Source: an uncultured Collinsella sp. (GTDB taxonomy: Bacteria; Actinomycetota; Coriobacteriia; Coriobacteriales; Coriobacteriaceae). From it: DNA of 64,000 nucleotides. Made by a program: the position numbers and the translations under genes. The stretch spans positions 62,001 through 126,000 of the forward strand of contig CAKTWK010000002.1 in the NCBI GenBank assembly GCA_934630735.1, given 5' to 3'. Shown piece by piece: positions 34,817-44,131 of the stretch. Every line of letters begins with the position of its first letter. Within the stretch, counting starts at the first letter, position 1. The notes beneath the pieces were generated by a model that ran no database searches, was not told the DNA's origin, and worked only from the letters and a program-made list of their open reading frames with translations.

Positions 34817-36534
34817 GTGCGGTACCGACCGATTGCGCGGTACTTTTCGTAGCGGAGGTTTGTGAGGGTCGCGTCGTCGAGCTGCCCAAGCGTATCGAAG
34901 GCATCAAATGCCGAGGACATGACGGCACCGGCGATCTCCTCATGCGACAGGCCCCTATCGTCAACAATGCCGTCGATGATGCCGAGCGCCAACAGATCGG
35001 GGGCCGTGAGCTTAAGCGCCTCGGCGGCCTCATTCGCGCGCTCGGTATCCTTCCACAGGATCGACGCACAGGCCTCGGGGCTCACGACCGAATAGGCCGA
35101 GCTCGAGAGCATCAGGATGCGGTCAGCCACGGACAGCGCCAGCGCGCCACCAGAGCCGCCCTCGCCTGTCACCACCGAGACAATCGGCGTCTTAAGGCCG
35201 CTCATCTCCATGAGATTCTGGGCAATCGCCTCGCCCTGGCCGCGCTCCTCGGCACCGATACCGCAAAACGCGCCCGAAGTATCAACCAGGCACAGAACCG
35301 GCCGACCAAATTTCTCGGCTTGGTGCATCAGGCGACGTGCCTTGCGGTAGCCCTCGGGATGTGCCATACCAAAGTTGCGACGCATGCGCTCTTTGGTCGT
35401 GGTACCGCGCTCGATGGCGATAACCGTCACGGGTCGCCCGTCTTTCCAGCCGATGCCGCCCACCACGGCAGCATCGTCGCCAAAGTAGCGGTCGCCGTGC
35501 AGCTCTACGAATCCGTCGAGACCCAACGAGATCATCTCGCCTGCCGTGGCGCGGTTCGCCGAGCGAGTCTGTTTGACGATTTCGAGCGCGCTTTTTGGTG
35601 CGGCCGAGCGCTTAAACAAGTGTCCCAGCTTTTTGTCGCGACGACCCGTATGCACGATCTCATGCGGTGCCCCCAGGCCGGGCGCGTGCCCTTCGTGCAG
35701 CGCCAGCAGCTCGCCTACCGTGAGCGCAATCTCACCACGCGGAACAACGGCATCGCAAAAGCCGTGCTCCAGCAAAAACTCGGAACGCTGGAATCCCTTG
35801 GGCAGACGCTTGTGCATGTTCTGCTCGATCACGCGCGGGCCGGCAAATGCTGTCAGGGCATCGGGCTCGGCCAGGATAATGTCGCCCTCCATGGCAAAGC
35901 TCGCGGTTACGCCTCCGGTCGTGGGATCGGTGAGCACCGTGATATACAGGCCGCCCGCCTCGCTGTGGCGCCTAACCGCCGCAGAAATCTTGGCCATCTG
36001 CATAAGCGAGGTCACACCCTCTTGCATGCGCGCGCCGCCCGAAACGGTAAAGCCGACAACTGGCAATCCCAGCTCGGTCGCACGCTCAAATGTGCGACAG
36101 ATCTTCTCGCCCACCACGGAGCCCATCGAGCCCATCATAAAGTTGGCATCCATAAAGAAGAGTGCCGTATCGCAACCGCGGATTTTGCCCCTGCCGCACA
36201 CAACGGCATCGTGCTCGCCCGAACGCTCGCTCACGCTCTTGAGCTTGTCGGCATAGCCGGGAAACGAGAGGAAGTCCTCCGACGCCAGACTGGCATCCCA
36301 TTCCTCAAACGTGCCCTCGTCGACCGTCATGCGCATGCGCGCGCGACCGCTCACGCGAAAGTGTTTGCCGCAACGAGGGCAGACCTCGAGGTTGTCGTGC
36401 AGGCGTGCCTCATCGATCACACGGCGGCACTCCGGGCACTTGATAAACACGTGGCGCGCGGGAAACTCGGCGCATGACTCGGTCATCGGCCCCTCGAGGA
36501 CGTTGACCGTCTTCGCTTTCCTATTCATCAGCAT
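34810..36534 (-). CDS. accDA: Acetyl-CoA carboxylase carboxyltransferase, fused beta and alpha subunits
   Basis: A 574-residue fusion of AccD (first ~280) and AccA. The AccD part starts with a zinc ribbon (CPECRRVI then CPRCGKHF) and has the VVGFTVSGGARMQEG oxyanion region. The AccA part has GGIGWKDGRPVTVIAIERG and ETEGGSGGALALSVADRI-like TGEGGSGGALA. It transfers carboxyl from carboxybiotin to acetyl-CoA to give malonyl-CoA. In most bacteria the two are separate; here they are one chain. Its ATG overlaps the accC stop by 14 bases (an ATG two codons later overlaps by 8). It is the last gene of the fab operon. Confidence 0.95.
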   Translation of the reverse strand: MLMNRKAKTVNVLEGPMTESCAEFPARHVFIKCPECRRVIDEARLHDNLEVCPRCGKHFRVSGRARMRMTVDEGTFEEWDASLASEDFLSFPGYADKLKSVSERSGEHDAVVCGRGKIRGCDTALFFMDANFMMGSMGSVVGEKICRTFERATELGLPVVGFTVSGGARMQEGVTSLMQMAKISAAVRRHSEAGGLYITVLTDPTTGGVTASFAMEGDIILAEPDALTAFAGPRVIEQNMHKRLPKGFQRSEFLLEHGFCDAVVPRGEIALTVGELLALHEGHAPGLGAPHEIVHTGRRDKKLGHLFKRSAAPKSALEIVKQTRSANRATAGEMISLGLDGFVELHGDRYFGDDAAVVGGIGWKDGRPVTVIAIERGTTTKERMRRNFGMAHPEGYRKARRLMHQAEKFGRPVLCLVDTSGAFCGIGAEERGQGEAIAQNLMEMSGLKTPIVSVVTGEGGSGGALALSVADRILMLSSSAYSVVSPEACASILWKDTERANEAAEALKLTAPDLLALGIIDGIVDDRGLSHEEIAGAVMSSAFDAFDTLGQLDDATLTNLRYEKYRAIGRYRTM

Positions 36535-37864
36535 AGAGATGCCCCATCAGATCGGTGTGATACATGCCCGACAAGAACTCGTCGTTTGCCAGCACGTCGA
36601 GCTGAAGCTCGCTGTTTTCGCTCACACCCTCAATCACGAGCTCGCCCAGGGCCGAGCGCATCTTGCGAATGGCGCCGTCACGCGTGGGCGCGCACACGAT
36701 GAGCTTGCCGAGCATGGAGTCGTAGTACGGCGGAACTTTCGCACCGGTAAACATGGCGGAATCCCAGCGCACGCGCGGGCCGCCCGGTACACGCAACGCG
36801 GTGACCGTTCCGCATGACGGCAGAAAGTCCGGCGTTTCGGCATTAATGCGGCACTCTATAGCGTGGTTGCGCACCGGCACATCCTCCCGCTCAAAGGGCA
36901 GAGGCTGGCCGGCTGCCACGCGCAGCTGCCACTTGACCAAGTCGGTATCGGTTACAAACTCTGTAACCGGATGCTCCACCTGCAAGCGCGTGTTCATTTC
37001 CATAAAGTAGAAATTGCCGTCATCTGAGTACAGAAACTCAATGGTGCCGGCGCCCTCATAGCCAACGGCACGAGCCAGGTCGCGCGCGGCCTTGTGCATG
37101 CGCGCGCGAATATCATCGTGTCCGTCGAGGCACGGCGCGGGGCTCTCCTCGATCAGCTTTTGGTTGCGACGCTGCACCGAGCACTCGCGCTCGCCGAGCG
37201 AAAACACATGGCCCTGCTTATCGGCCATAATCTGCACCTCAACGTGGTGCGCCGGCGCGACGAACTTCTCCATGTAGCACTCGCCGTCGCCAAAGACGGC
37301 CTCGCCCTCGGCACGCGCCTCGATGAACGCCTTTGCCGCATCTTCCACGCGCTCGACCTTGCGAATGCCGCGACCGCCACCGCCTGCGCGCGCCTTGATG
37401 AGCACGGGGCAGCCAATGCGCCCAGCCTCGGCCGTCGCCTCCTCGGGGCTTTTGAGCAAATCGCAGCCCGGCACGATGGGCACGCCAGCGGCGGCGGCCG
37501 TTCGGCGTGCGGCGTCCTTGTCGCCCATGCTGTCGATCACCTCGGCCGAAGGACCGACAAACGCCAGACCGTACTTGTCGCAGTCGCGCACGAAGCTCGC
37601 CTTCTCGGAGAAAAAGCCATAGCCGGGATGAATTGCCTTAGCTCCCGACTTTACGGCACAGGTGAGCACGGCATCGTCGTTGAGGTAGCTCTCGGCAAGA
37701 CGCGGGCCGCCGATGCAATACGCCTCGTCGGCAAGCTGCACGTGCAGCGCGTCCGCATCGGCCGTGGAATAAACGGCAACGGTCTTGATGCCCATATCGC
37801 GGCACGCGCGGATAACACGGACCGCGACTTCGCCGCGGTTGGCGATGAGCACTTTGTCGAACAT
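36521..37864 (-). CDS. accC: Acetyl-CoA carboxylase biotin carboxylase subunit
   Basis: A 447-residue biotin carboxylase. Seen are the start MFDKVLIANRGEVAVRVIRA, the ATP-grasp glycine loop KARAGGGGRGIRKV, the active-site EMNTRLQVEHPVTE and the C-terminal EGVSENSELQLDVL. It carboxylates the biotin on AccB using ATP and bicarbonate. AAGGAAGG precedes the ATG. It lies 10 nt after fabZ and overlaps accDA. Confidence 0.97.
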   Translation of the reverse strand: MFDKVLIANRGEVAVRVIRACRDMGIKTVAVYSTADADALHVQLADEAYCIGGPRLAESYLNDDAVLTCAVKSGAKAIHPGYGFFSEKASFVRDCDKYGLAFVGPSAEVIDSMGDKDAARRTAAAAGVPIVPGCDLLKSPEEATAEAGRIGCPVLIKARAGGGGRGIRKVERVEDAAKAFIEARAEGEAVFGDGECYMEKFVAPAHHVEVQIMADKQGHVFSLGERECSVQRRNQKLIEESPAPCLDGHDDIRARMHKAARDLARAVGYEGAGTIEFLYSDDGNFYFMEMNTRLQVEHPVTEFVTDTDLVKWQLRVAAGQPLPFEREDVPVRNHAIECRINAETPDFLPSCGTVTALRVPGGPRVRWDSAMFTGAKVPPYYDSMLGKLIVCAPTRDGAIRKMRSALGELVIEGVSENSELQLDVLANDEFLSGMYHTDLMGHLYADE

Positions 37865-37874
37865 GAAGCCTTCC

Positions 37875-38297
37875 TTAACTTTCGTGCATGAGTGCAAAAG
37901 ACATATCGGCGCGGCAGCAAACCTCACCGTTGACGCTCGCGGTACCCGTCGCAAAGCGGAACGGCCCGCGCGCACGTGTAATGGAGCACACCAGATCCAC
38001 CGTGTCGCCCGGGCGCACCGGACGCTTAAAGCGCACCTTGTCCAGGCTCGTGTAGAACGGCGTCGCGCCGCGCGCCTCCTCATCGCCCATCAGCAGCACA
38101 CAGCAGTTCTGGGCGAGCATCTCGCACTGAATCACGCCGGGAACGACCGGGTTTCCCGGAAAATGACCCTGCAAAAAGTACTCGTCGCCCGTAATCGTGA
38201 TCTTGCCGTGGGCCTCGTCGCCCACCAGCTCGGCTTCGTCGAGCAAAAGCATCGGCTCGCGATGCGGTAACAGCTTCTTGAGCTCTTCTTTGTTCAT
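37875..38297 (-). CDS. fabZ: 3-hydroxyacyl-ACP dehydratase FabZ
   Basis: A 140-residue hot-dog fold dehydratase with LLPHREPMLLLDEAELV at the start and the catalytic block GHFPGNPVVPGVIQCEMLAQ (His and Glu). It removes water from 3-hydroxyacyl-ACP in elongation. The start at MNKEE is chosen for AGGTGA ~6 nt ahead; a GTG three codons earlier is possible. It lies 9 nt after accB. Confidence 0.95.
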   Translation of the reverse strand: MNKEELKKLLPHREPMLLLDEAELVGDEAHGKITITGDEYFLQGHFPGNPVVPGVIQCEMLAQNCCVLLMGDEEARGATPFYTSLDKVRFKRPVRPGDTVDLVCSITRARGPFRFATGTASVNGEVCCRADMSFALMHES

Positions 38298-38306
38298 GGA
38301 TATCAC

Positions 38307-38750
38307 CTATCCGATCCTCATGAGGCAGCTGCCAAACTCCACGAGGTCGCCGTCGGCTACGCAAATCTCGAGCACCTCACCGTCTGCCTCGGCCGTCACC
38401 TCGTTGAGAACCTTCATGGCCTCGATGATGCAGAGGGTCTCGCCGGCCTTGACCTTGGAGCCCACGTGCACAAACGGCTCGTCGCCCGGCGCCGGGGCAG
38501 CATAGAAAACGCCGACCATGGGAGCGGTCACCTCGGTGCCCTTGGGCTCCGGTGCGGCGGCAGGCATGGCGACAGGAGCCACCGCCGAAGCAGTCACGGC
38601 ACCCGGCATGGGCATGGGCACGGCAACCGGCTGTGCGGCGCTCGCGCGCTCGAGTTCGACCGCGGTGCCATCGGGCTCCTCAACGCGCACGCGCGTGAGG
38701 CCGCGGTCCTCCATAACATCGGCTATCTCGGCAAGTCTTTTGGAATCCAT
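38307..38750 (-). CDS. accB: Biotin carboxyl carrier protein of acetyl-CoA carboxylase
   Basis: A 147-residue BCCP. The N-terminal ~35 residues form the oligomerisation part, followed by a Pro/Ala-rich linker (residues ~40-70) and a biotinyl domain with the EAMKVLNEV acceptor Lys. The biotin ligase for this lysine is plausibly BirA, encoded divergently at the head of the same operon. It lies 3 nt after fabF. Confidence 0.96.
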   Translation of the reverse strand: MDSKRLAEIADVMEDRGLTRVRVEEPDGTAVELERASAAQPVAVPMPMPGAVTASAVAPVAMPAAAPEPKGTEVTAPMVGVFYAAPAPGDEPFVHVGSKVKAGETLCIIEAMKVLNEVTAEADGEVLEICVADGDLVEFGSCLMRIG

Positions 38751-38753
38751 GCT

Positions 38754-40001
38754 CTAGCTCCTCGCATATCTACGCAGCGCGATGGCAGCGTTGTGGCCGC
38801 CAAAGCCCAGGTTGGTCGAAAGCGCCCAGGTAAGGTCGGCGCGAACCGCTCGATTAGGCGTGTAATCAAGATCGCAGGCGGGATCGGGAGTGTGGTAGTT
38901 AATGGTCGGAGGTACCACGCCCTGCTCGAGCGCCATGGCACAGGCCATGACCTCGATGGCACCCGTGGCACCGATCATGTGCCCGGTCATCGACTTGGTC
39001 GACGAGACGTGCGCGGCGCGTGCTGCGTCCTCGCCGAGCGCCCGCTTAATGCCCGCCGTCTCGGACGAATCGTTGAGCCTGGTCGAGGTGCCGTGGGCGT
39101 TGATGTAGAGACCCTCGGAAGGCTTAACGTCGCCCTCGGCTACCGCCAGCGATATCGCACGGGCAATGCCGGCGGCATCGGGGTCGGGGCTCGTAATGTG
39201 ATAGGCATCATCGGTGTTGCCGTAGCCCACGACCTCGGCATAAATGTGCGCACCGCGCGCCTGCGCATGCTCCATGCTCTCGAGCACGAGCACGCAGGCG
39301 CCCTCACCCATCACAAAGCCATCGCGGTCTGCGTCGAACGGGCGGCAGGCCGTCGCGGGATCGGGGTTGGTAGTCAATGCGCGGCAGGACGTAAAGCCCG
39401 CAACGGCATCGGGGATAATGGCCGCCTCGGCACCGCCCGCGAGGATCGCGTCGGCATAGCCGTGCTTGATAGCACGGAACGCCTCGCCCACCGCATGGGC
39501 CGAGGTCGCGCACGCGGTCACCACGGGCAGGGTCGGACCCTTTGCCTTGTGGCGGATTGCGATATTGCCCGATGCCATGTTGGGGATCATCATCGCGATC
39601 ATGTAAGGCGATGCGCGGCGGGGCCCACGGTCGGCAATCGTATGGACGTTGTCGACGAGCGTCTGCATGCCGCCCACGCCCGACCCCACGTAGACGCCCA
39701 GGCGCTCGCGATCGATGGCGCCTTCGACATCAAAGCCCGCATCGTGCATGGCCTCGTCCGACGCCGCCAGTGCAAACTGAACGCAGGGGTCCAGGTGCTT
39801 GGCGTCGTGCTTGCCAAAGTAGTCGTTGCCGTCAAAACCCTTGACCTCGGCCGCCACCTTGACGGCAAACGCATCCGTATCGAAGTGCGTAATCGGGCCG
39901 ATGCCACAGGTCCCGGCGCACATGGCCGCCCAGGTGGCAAGCGCGGTGTTGCCGAGCGGCGATACGGCACCGATGCCGGTGATTGCAACTCTCTGTTCCA
40001 T
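38754..40001 (-). CDS. fabF: 3-oxoacyl-ACP synthase II FabF
   Basis: A 415-residue ketosynthase. Catalytic residues are visible: Cys in VTACATSAHAVGEAF, His in NAHGTSTRLNDSSE, and the second His in SSTKSMTGHMIGATGAIE. It condenses malonyl-ACP with acyl-ACP. The start at MEQRV is preceded by GAGGAG 6 nt ahead; an upstream ATG (40019) would bury that site. Confidence 0.97.
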   Translation of the reverse strand: MEQRVAITGIGAVSPLGNTALATWAAMCAGTCGIGPITHFDTDAFAVKVAAEVKGFDGNDYFGKHDAKHLDPCVQFALAASDEAMHDAGFDVEGAIDRERLGVYVGSGVGGMQTLVDNVHTIADRGPRRASPYMIAMMIPNMASGNIAIRHKAKGPTLPVVTACATSAHAVGEAFRAIKHGYADAILAGGAEAAIIPDAVAGFTSCRALTTNPDPATACRPFDADRDGFVMGEGACVLVLESMEHAQARGAHIYAEVVGYGNTDDAYHITSPDPDAAGIARAISLAVAEGDVKPSEGLYINAHGTSTRLNDSSETAGIKRALGEDAARAAHVSSTKSMTGHMIGATGAIEVMACAMALEQGVVPPTINYHTPDPACDLDYTPNRAVRADLTWALSTNLGFGGHNAAIALRRYARS

Positions 40002-40040
40002 CTTGGTCTCCTCATTCAAGCCGTTCTTCGGCCCTGGTTT

Positions 40041-40814
40041 CTACATCGCCATTCCACCGTCAATGCGTACGACCTCGCCCGTAATGTAGGCAGCCGCATC
40101 ACTCGCCAAAAAGCGCACCACGCCGGCCACTTCCTCGGGGCGCGCCATGCGCTTAAGGGGAATCTGCTCCTCGGTTGCCGCACGCACCTTCTCCGAGAGC
40201 TTTGCCGTCATGTCCGTCTCGACAAACCCGGGGGCGACCGCGTTAACCCTCACGCCGCGGGACGCAAGCTCGCGCGCGACCGCTTTGGTAAGCCCTATCA
40301 CACCCGCCTTGGAGGCAGCGTAGTTGGCCTGCCCGGCATTGCCCATCAGGCCCACGACCGAGCTCATGTTGATGACGCAACCGCCGCGCTGGCGCATAAA
40401 GGTCTTGGTGAGCGCACGCGTCGTGTTGAACGTGCCCTTGAGATTGACATCGAGCACGCGATCGAAGGCGTCATCGCCCATACGCATGAGCAGGCCATCG
40501 CGGGTGATGCCGGCGTTGTTGACGAGCGCCCAGATTGAGCCGAAGTCGCTCAGGACCGCCTCCACGCATGCGTTGACGGCATCGGGGTCGGCCACGTCAC
40601 ATTGATATGCGCGCGCCGTGGCGCCAGCCGCCTCGCAGGCTTCGCATGTCTCGCGCGCCGCATCGACGCTGCCGGCATAGACGACGGCGATATCGTAGCC
40701 ATCCTCCGCCAGGCCCACGGCACAAGCGCGGCCGATACCACGCGAGCCGCCCGTGACCAGCGCCACGCGACGTGAGTCGTTGCGCTCGAGCGCGCCGTTG
40801 TTCAAGTTGCCCAT
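40041..40814 (-). CDS. fabG: 3-oxoacyl-ACP reductase FabG
   Basis: A 257-residue short-chain dehydrogenase. Cofactor motif TGGSRGIGRA (~21-30), the NNAGITRD strand, and the catalytic Ser and YxxxK in INMSSVVGLMGNAGQANYAASKAG. The C-terminal part is VAPGFVETDMT and YITGEVVRIDGGMAM. It uses NADPH to reduce 3-oxoacyl-ACP. AAAGGAATG precedes the ATG. Confidence 0.96.
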   Translation of the reverse strand: MGNLNNGALERNDSRRVALVTGGSRGIGRACAVGLAEDGYDIAVVYAGSVDAARETCEACEAAGATARAYQCDVADPDAVNACVEAVLSDFGSIWALVNNAGITRDGLLMRMGDDAFDRVLDVNLKGTFNTTRALTKTFMRQRGGCVINMSSVVGLMGNAGQANYAASKAGVIGLTKAVARELASRGVRVNAVAPGFVETDMTAKLSEKVRAATEEQIPLKRMARPEEVAGVVRFLASDAAAYITGEVVRIDGGMAM

Positions 40815-40844
40815 GTCATTCCTTTCGGGTTACAGCCCTGTGGG

Positions 40845-41771
40845 CTATGCGAGCTCGTCGGCAATAGCTGCGACCTGTTCGGCCGTTTCGCACGAATACA
40901 CGCGAACGTCGCTCAGCGTACGCTTGACCAGGCCCGACAGCGTTTTGCCAGGACCGACCTCAATAAACGTGTCGATGCCCTGATCCTGCAAAGCATGCAG
41001 CGTGTCGGCCCAGCGAACGGCATGACTCACCTGGTTGGCCAAGACATCCGATGCCGCTCGCGGGTCCGCCGGATAGGGCGCCGCCGTCATGTTTGCCATG
41101 ACCGGAATCAGCAACGGAGACGGCGCGTGGCCGGCTTGGATATACGTCGCCAGCCCCTCATTCGCCTCGGCCATATAAGGGCTATGAAATGCACCCGACA
41201 CCGCGACTTTCATAGCGCGGCCGCCAGCCTCTTTTACTAGGACGTCGAGCTCCTGCAGTGCCTCGGACGCTCCGGCCACAACCGTCTGCTGCGGACTGTT
41301 GTAGTTGACCGGCCAGCAGTCCTCGCCGGCCTGTTTTGCCAGGCCCTCGACTTGCGCCGCATCGAGTTTGATGACGGCGCGCATGCCGCCGGGGTGACGC
41401 TCGGCCGCCGTGGCCATCAATGCCGCGCGCTCACACACGAGCTCAAAACCCGCTCGCGTATCGAATGCCCCCGCGAAGGTGAGTGCTGCGACCTCGCCCA
41501 GCGAGAATCCCGCACAGGCGGCAGGCACCACGCCGCGCTCGCGCAGGGCGACGGCGACAGCTAAGTCGTGCGCGAACACGCAAGGCTGCGTGTTCTCGGT
41601 CTGCGAGAGCTCCTCTTTCGAGGCGCTCCGGCACTGCTTGCTCGTCCCCGGGCGCACCTCGTCGGCAATGGCGAACACCTCGGCAGCCGCCGGCGATGTC
41701 TCGATCAGGTCGACGCCCATCGCGGGATGCTGGGCACCCTGACCGGCAAACAGAAGCGCTACGCTACCCAT
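40845..41771 (-). CDS. fabD: Malonyl-CoA:ACP transacylase FabD
   Basis: A 308-residue acyltransferase. The start VALLFAGQGAQHPAMGVDL is typical. The nucleophile lies in GFSLGEVAAL, where the usual GHSLGE has Phe in place of His next to the catalytic Ser. The second catalytic His is in VSGAFHSPYM. It loads malonyl onto ACP. ATG at 41771 has GGGGAG ahead; a GTG two codons earlier is possible. It overlaps the end of fabK by 13 bases. Confidence 0.94.
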   Translation of the reverse strand: MGSVALLFAGQGAQHPAMGVDLIETSPAAAEVFAIADEVRPGTSKQCRSASKEELSQTENTQPCVFAHDLAVAVALRERGVVPAACAGFSLGEVAALTFAGAFDTRAGFELVCERAALMATAAERHPGGMRAVIKLDAAQVEGLAKQAGEDCWPVNYNSPQQTVVAGASEALQELDVLVKEAGGRAMKVAVSGAFHSPYMAEANEGLATYIQAGHAPSPLLIPVMANMTAAPYPADPRAASDVLANQVSHAVRWADTLHALQDQGIDTFIEVGPGKTLSGLVKRTLSDVRVYSCETAEQVAAIADELA

Positions 41772-42703
41772 GCGCACGCTCCCCTCAGGACGCGCTCGGT
41801 GCCATCGACCAGGTCATCGACGATTTCACGTGCGCTTTGGCGCTCGTTGACCATGCCGGCAATCTGTCCACACAAAAACGAGCCCTCTTCGTAATTACCG
41901 TCCTTTGCCGCCTTGCGAAGCGCACCCGTACCCATGGCCCCGAGCTCCTCGGGGCTTGCGCCCGCCGCCTCGTTCTTGGCATACGCGTTGGTGAAGGGAC
42001 TCTTGAGGGCGCGAACCGGATGTCCCGTCGAGCGACCGGTCGCGCGCGTCGACGTGTCGCCCGCCTTGATCACCAGCTCTTTGTACTGTTCGGATACGGT
42101 GCACTCGTTTGCGACCAGAAAGCGTGTTCCCACCTGGACGCCGGCGGCGCCGAGCATAAAGGCCGCCGCCACGCCGCGACCATCTGCGATGCCGCCAGCC
42201 GCAACCACGGGAATATCGACCGCATCGACAACCTGCGGGACAAGCGCCATCGTCGAGGTCTCGCCAATATGGCCACCTGATTCGGTGCCCTCGGCAACCA
42301 CGGCAGTGGCTCCGCGACGCGCCACGAGACGAGCCAGCGCCACCGAGGCAACGACCGGGATGACCTTGATGCCCGCCTCGTTCCACGCCTTCATGTACTT
42401 GGTGGGATTACCGGCGCCCGTCACGACGACCGGCACTCGCTCGTCAATAACGACTTGCGCGACCTCGTCAGCAAACGGGCTCATGAGCATGACGTTGACG
42501 CCAAAGGGCTTATCCGTCCTGGCGCGCAGCTCGTGAATCTGGTCGCGCAGCCAGTTGGCGTCGGCGTTCATGGCCGCGATAATCCCTAAGCCGCCCGCCT
42601 CGGACACTGCGGACGCCAGCGAGGCGTCGGCAATCCAGGCCATACCGCCCTGGAACACGGGCTTTTCGATGCCGAGCAAATCGCAGAGAGGAGTCTTGAG
42701 CAT
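41759..42703 (-). CDS. fabK: Enoyl-ACP reductase II FabK
   Basis: A 314-residue FMN-dependent enoyl reductase of the 2-nitropropane dioxygenase-like family. It has PVFQGGMAWIADASLASAVSEAGGLGIIA at the start, the VVAEGTESGGHIGE FMN loop and VAAGGIADGRGVAAAFMLGA. It completes the elongation cycle. Its use instead of FabI predicts resistance to triclosan-like inhibitors. The position acpP-fabK-fabD matches Firmicutes clusters. Confidence 0.95.
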   Translation of the reverse strand: MLKTPLCDLLGIEKPVFQGGMAWIADASLASAVSEAGGLGIIAAMNADANWLRDQIHELRARTDKPFGVNVMLMSPFADEVAQVVIDERVPVVVTGAGNPTKYMKAWNEAGIKVIPVVASVALARLVARRGATAVVAEGTESGGHIGETSTMALVPQVVDAVDIPVVAAGGIADGRGVAAAFMLGAAGVQVGTRFLVANECTVSEQYKELVIKAGDTSTRATGRSTGHPVRALKSPFTNAYAKNEAAGASPEELGAMGTGALRKAAKDGNYEEGSFLCGQIAGMVNERQSAREIVDDLVDGTERVLRGACAWVA

Positions 42704-42705
42704 CT

Positions 42706-42942
42706 CTACTTCTCCAATGCCGCCTCGACCGTATCGGCGAACTCGCCGACCGTCTTGGGGTTCTCCTCGGTATCGAGCTGGATGCCAAACTCGTCCTCGA
42801 CGGCGACGAGGATCTCGACGGTGCCCAGACTGTCGAGACCAATCTCCTCGAGCGTGGACTCGGGCTTCATCTCGACGTCGTCAAGGCCAGCGGTCTCGCG
42901 GATAACGTTGCAAACGCGCTCGAAGGTCTTCTGATCTGCCAT
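42706..42942 (-). CDS. acpP: Acyl carrier protein
   Basis: A 78-residue ACP with the phosphopantetheine Ser in EIGLDSLGTVEILVAVEDEFG. The start at MADQK is chosen because AAAGGAGAACTACC precedes it. It carries growing acyl chains through the operon's enzymes. Confidence 0.97.
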   Translation of the reverse strand: MADQKTFERVCNVIRETAGLDDVEMKPESTLEEIGLDSLGTVEILVAVEDEFGIQLDTEENPKTVGEFADTVEAALEK

Positions 42943-42994
42943 GGTAGTTCTCCTTTGTTTGTGCCCCAGGGGCGTTTTCATTTCCTATGTGCGA

Positions 42995-43954
42995 CTACTT
43001 CCAACGAAGCAGATAGCCACCTATATCCAGGCCGGCGCCAAATCCAACGAGGGCGATGGTGTCGCCCGTATTCAGTGCGTCGGTGCGTGCCAGCCGGTCA
43101 AGCGCAAAGGGAATGCAGGCGCTCGAAATGTTGCCGGTCTCGCGTAGCGTTCGAACCACGCGCTCGTCTGGCACACCGAGGCGCTTGACCGCCTGACTCA
43201 GGATTCGTTCGTTAGCCTGATGGAATACAAAATGGTCGATGTCCTCGACCGAAATGCCCGCATCGCTCGCAAGCTTATGGACCGTGTCGCAGATGGCGTT
43301 GACGCCGAACTTGAACACGCGGCGGCCATTCATGGACAGCACGCTCTCGCTATCTGCGGAGGCATTAAACGGCGAGGTGCCGACCAGACCGGGAACGCGC
43401 AACGTCTCGACGTCGGGCGCCGTCGAAAGCTCAACGGCAAGGGGGCTGTCTCCCCCAGCCTCAATCACCGCGGCGCCCGCCCCATCGCCAAAAAGCACGC
43501 AGGTGGCGCGATCGGTCCAGTCGAGCGCGCGCGTCATCTGCTCGGCAGCAACGATAAGCACGCGCTTGGCACGACCCCGGGCGATATAGCCCTCGGCAAC
43601 ATCGAGCGCAAATACGAAGCCGGCACAGGCCGCCGAGACATCGAAGGCAGGGCACGTCGCGCCTAGTCGCTCAGCGACGGCACATGCCTCAGCGGGAACA
43701 AGATGGTCACCCGTCGTCGTCGAGCAGACGATCAAATCCAACTGGCTCGCGTCGATTCCGGACACCTGGAGTGCCCGCTCGCTCGCCGCTACGGCAAGGT
43801 CATCAAGTGACTCGGTGGTGCAGACGTGGCGGCTCTTGATACCCGTGCGGGTAAAAATCCACTCATCCGAGGTATCGAGGAACTCGGACAGCTCGTCATT
43901 GGAAACACTGCGCTTAGGAAGCGCCGAGCCCGTTCCAAGAATCGTAAAACCCAT
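42995..43954 (-). CDS. fabH: 3-oxoacyl-ACP synthase III FabH
   Basis: A 319-residue initiation ketosynthase. Catalytic triad: Cys in DVSAACAGFVFAL, His in FVFHQANERIL, Asn in LRETGNISSAC. It condenses acetyl- or branched acyl-CoA with malonyl-ACP. The start at MGFTI has AAAGGAGG ahead. It is the first gene of the operon, with a promoter region flanked by two TGTTGACGTGTTnACA palindromes. Confidence 0.96.
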   Translation of the reverse strand: MGFTILGTGSALPKRSVSNDELSEFLDTSDEWIFTRTGIKSRHVCTTESLDDLAVAASERALQVSGIDASQLDLIVCSTTTGDHLVPAEACAVAERLGATCPAFDVSAACAGFVFALDVAEGYIARGRAKRVLIVAAEQMTRALDWTDRATCVLFGDGAGAAVIEAGGDSPLAVELSTAPDVETLRVPGLVGTSPFNASADSESVLSMNGRRVFKFGVNAICDTVHKLASDAGISVEDIDHFVFHQANERILSQAVKRLGVPDERVVRTLRETGNISSACIPFALDRLARTDALNTGDTIALVGFGAGLDIGGYLLRWK

Positions 43955-43970
43955 CACTAACCTCCTTTGA

Positions 43971-44040
43971 GTTGTTGACGTGTTTACATCGACCAAGAGA
44001 GGATAGCGCATTCTTCGCTTTGTTGACGTGTTAACATTAA
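43971..44040. promoter_or_regulatory. Paired TGTTGACGTGTTnACA operators between fabH and birA
   Basis: Two imperfect palindromes, 43971-43992 and 44019-44040, share GTTGACGTGTT and lie 48 bp apart. A minus-strand TATCCT -10 box (44000-44005) lies between them. One factor may control fabH and birA together. No regulator gene sits in the cluster. Confidence 0.6.
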
Positions 44041-44131
44041 ATTGTCCAAATGCGACAAAGGCTTCACATTGTGTCTATCTCTCGACACCATTCGCGTCAT
44101 TCACTTATTCATTAAGGAGGTAGCAGCCGCT

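Noticed and set aside
34770-35069. Longer N-terminus for the PTS EIIC gene
   Set aside because: The extra residues come from the other frame of accDA, are Arg/Ser-rich, and the internal ATG has a good ribosome binding site.
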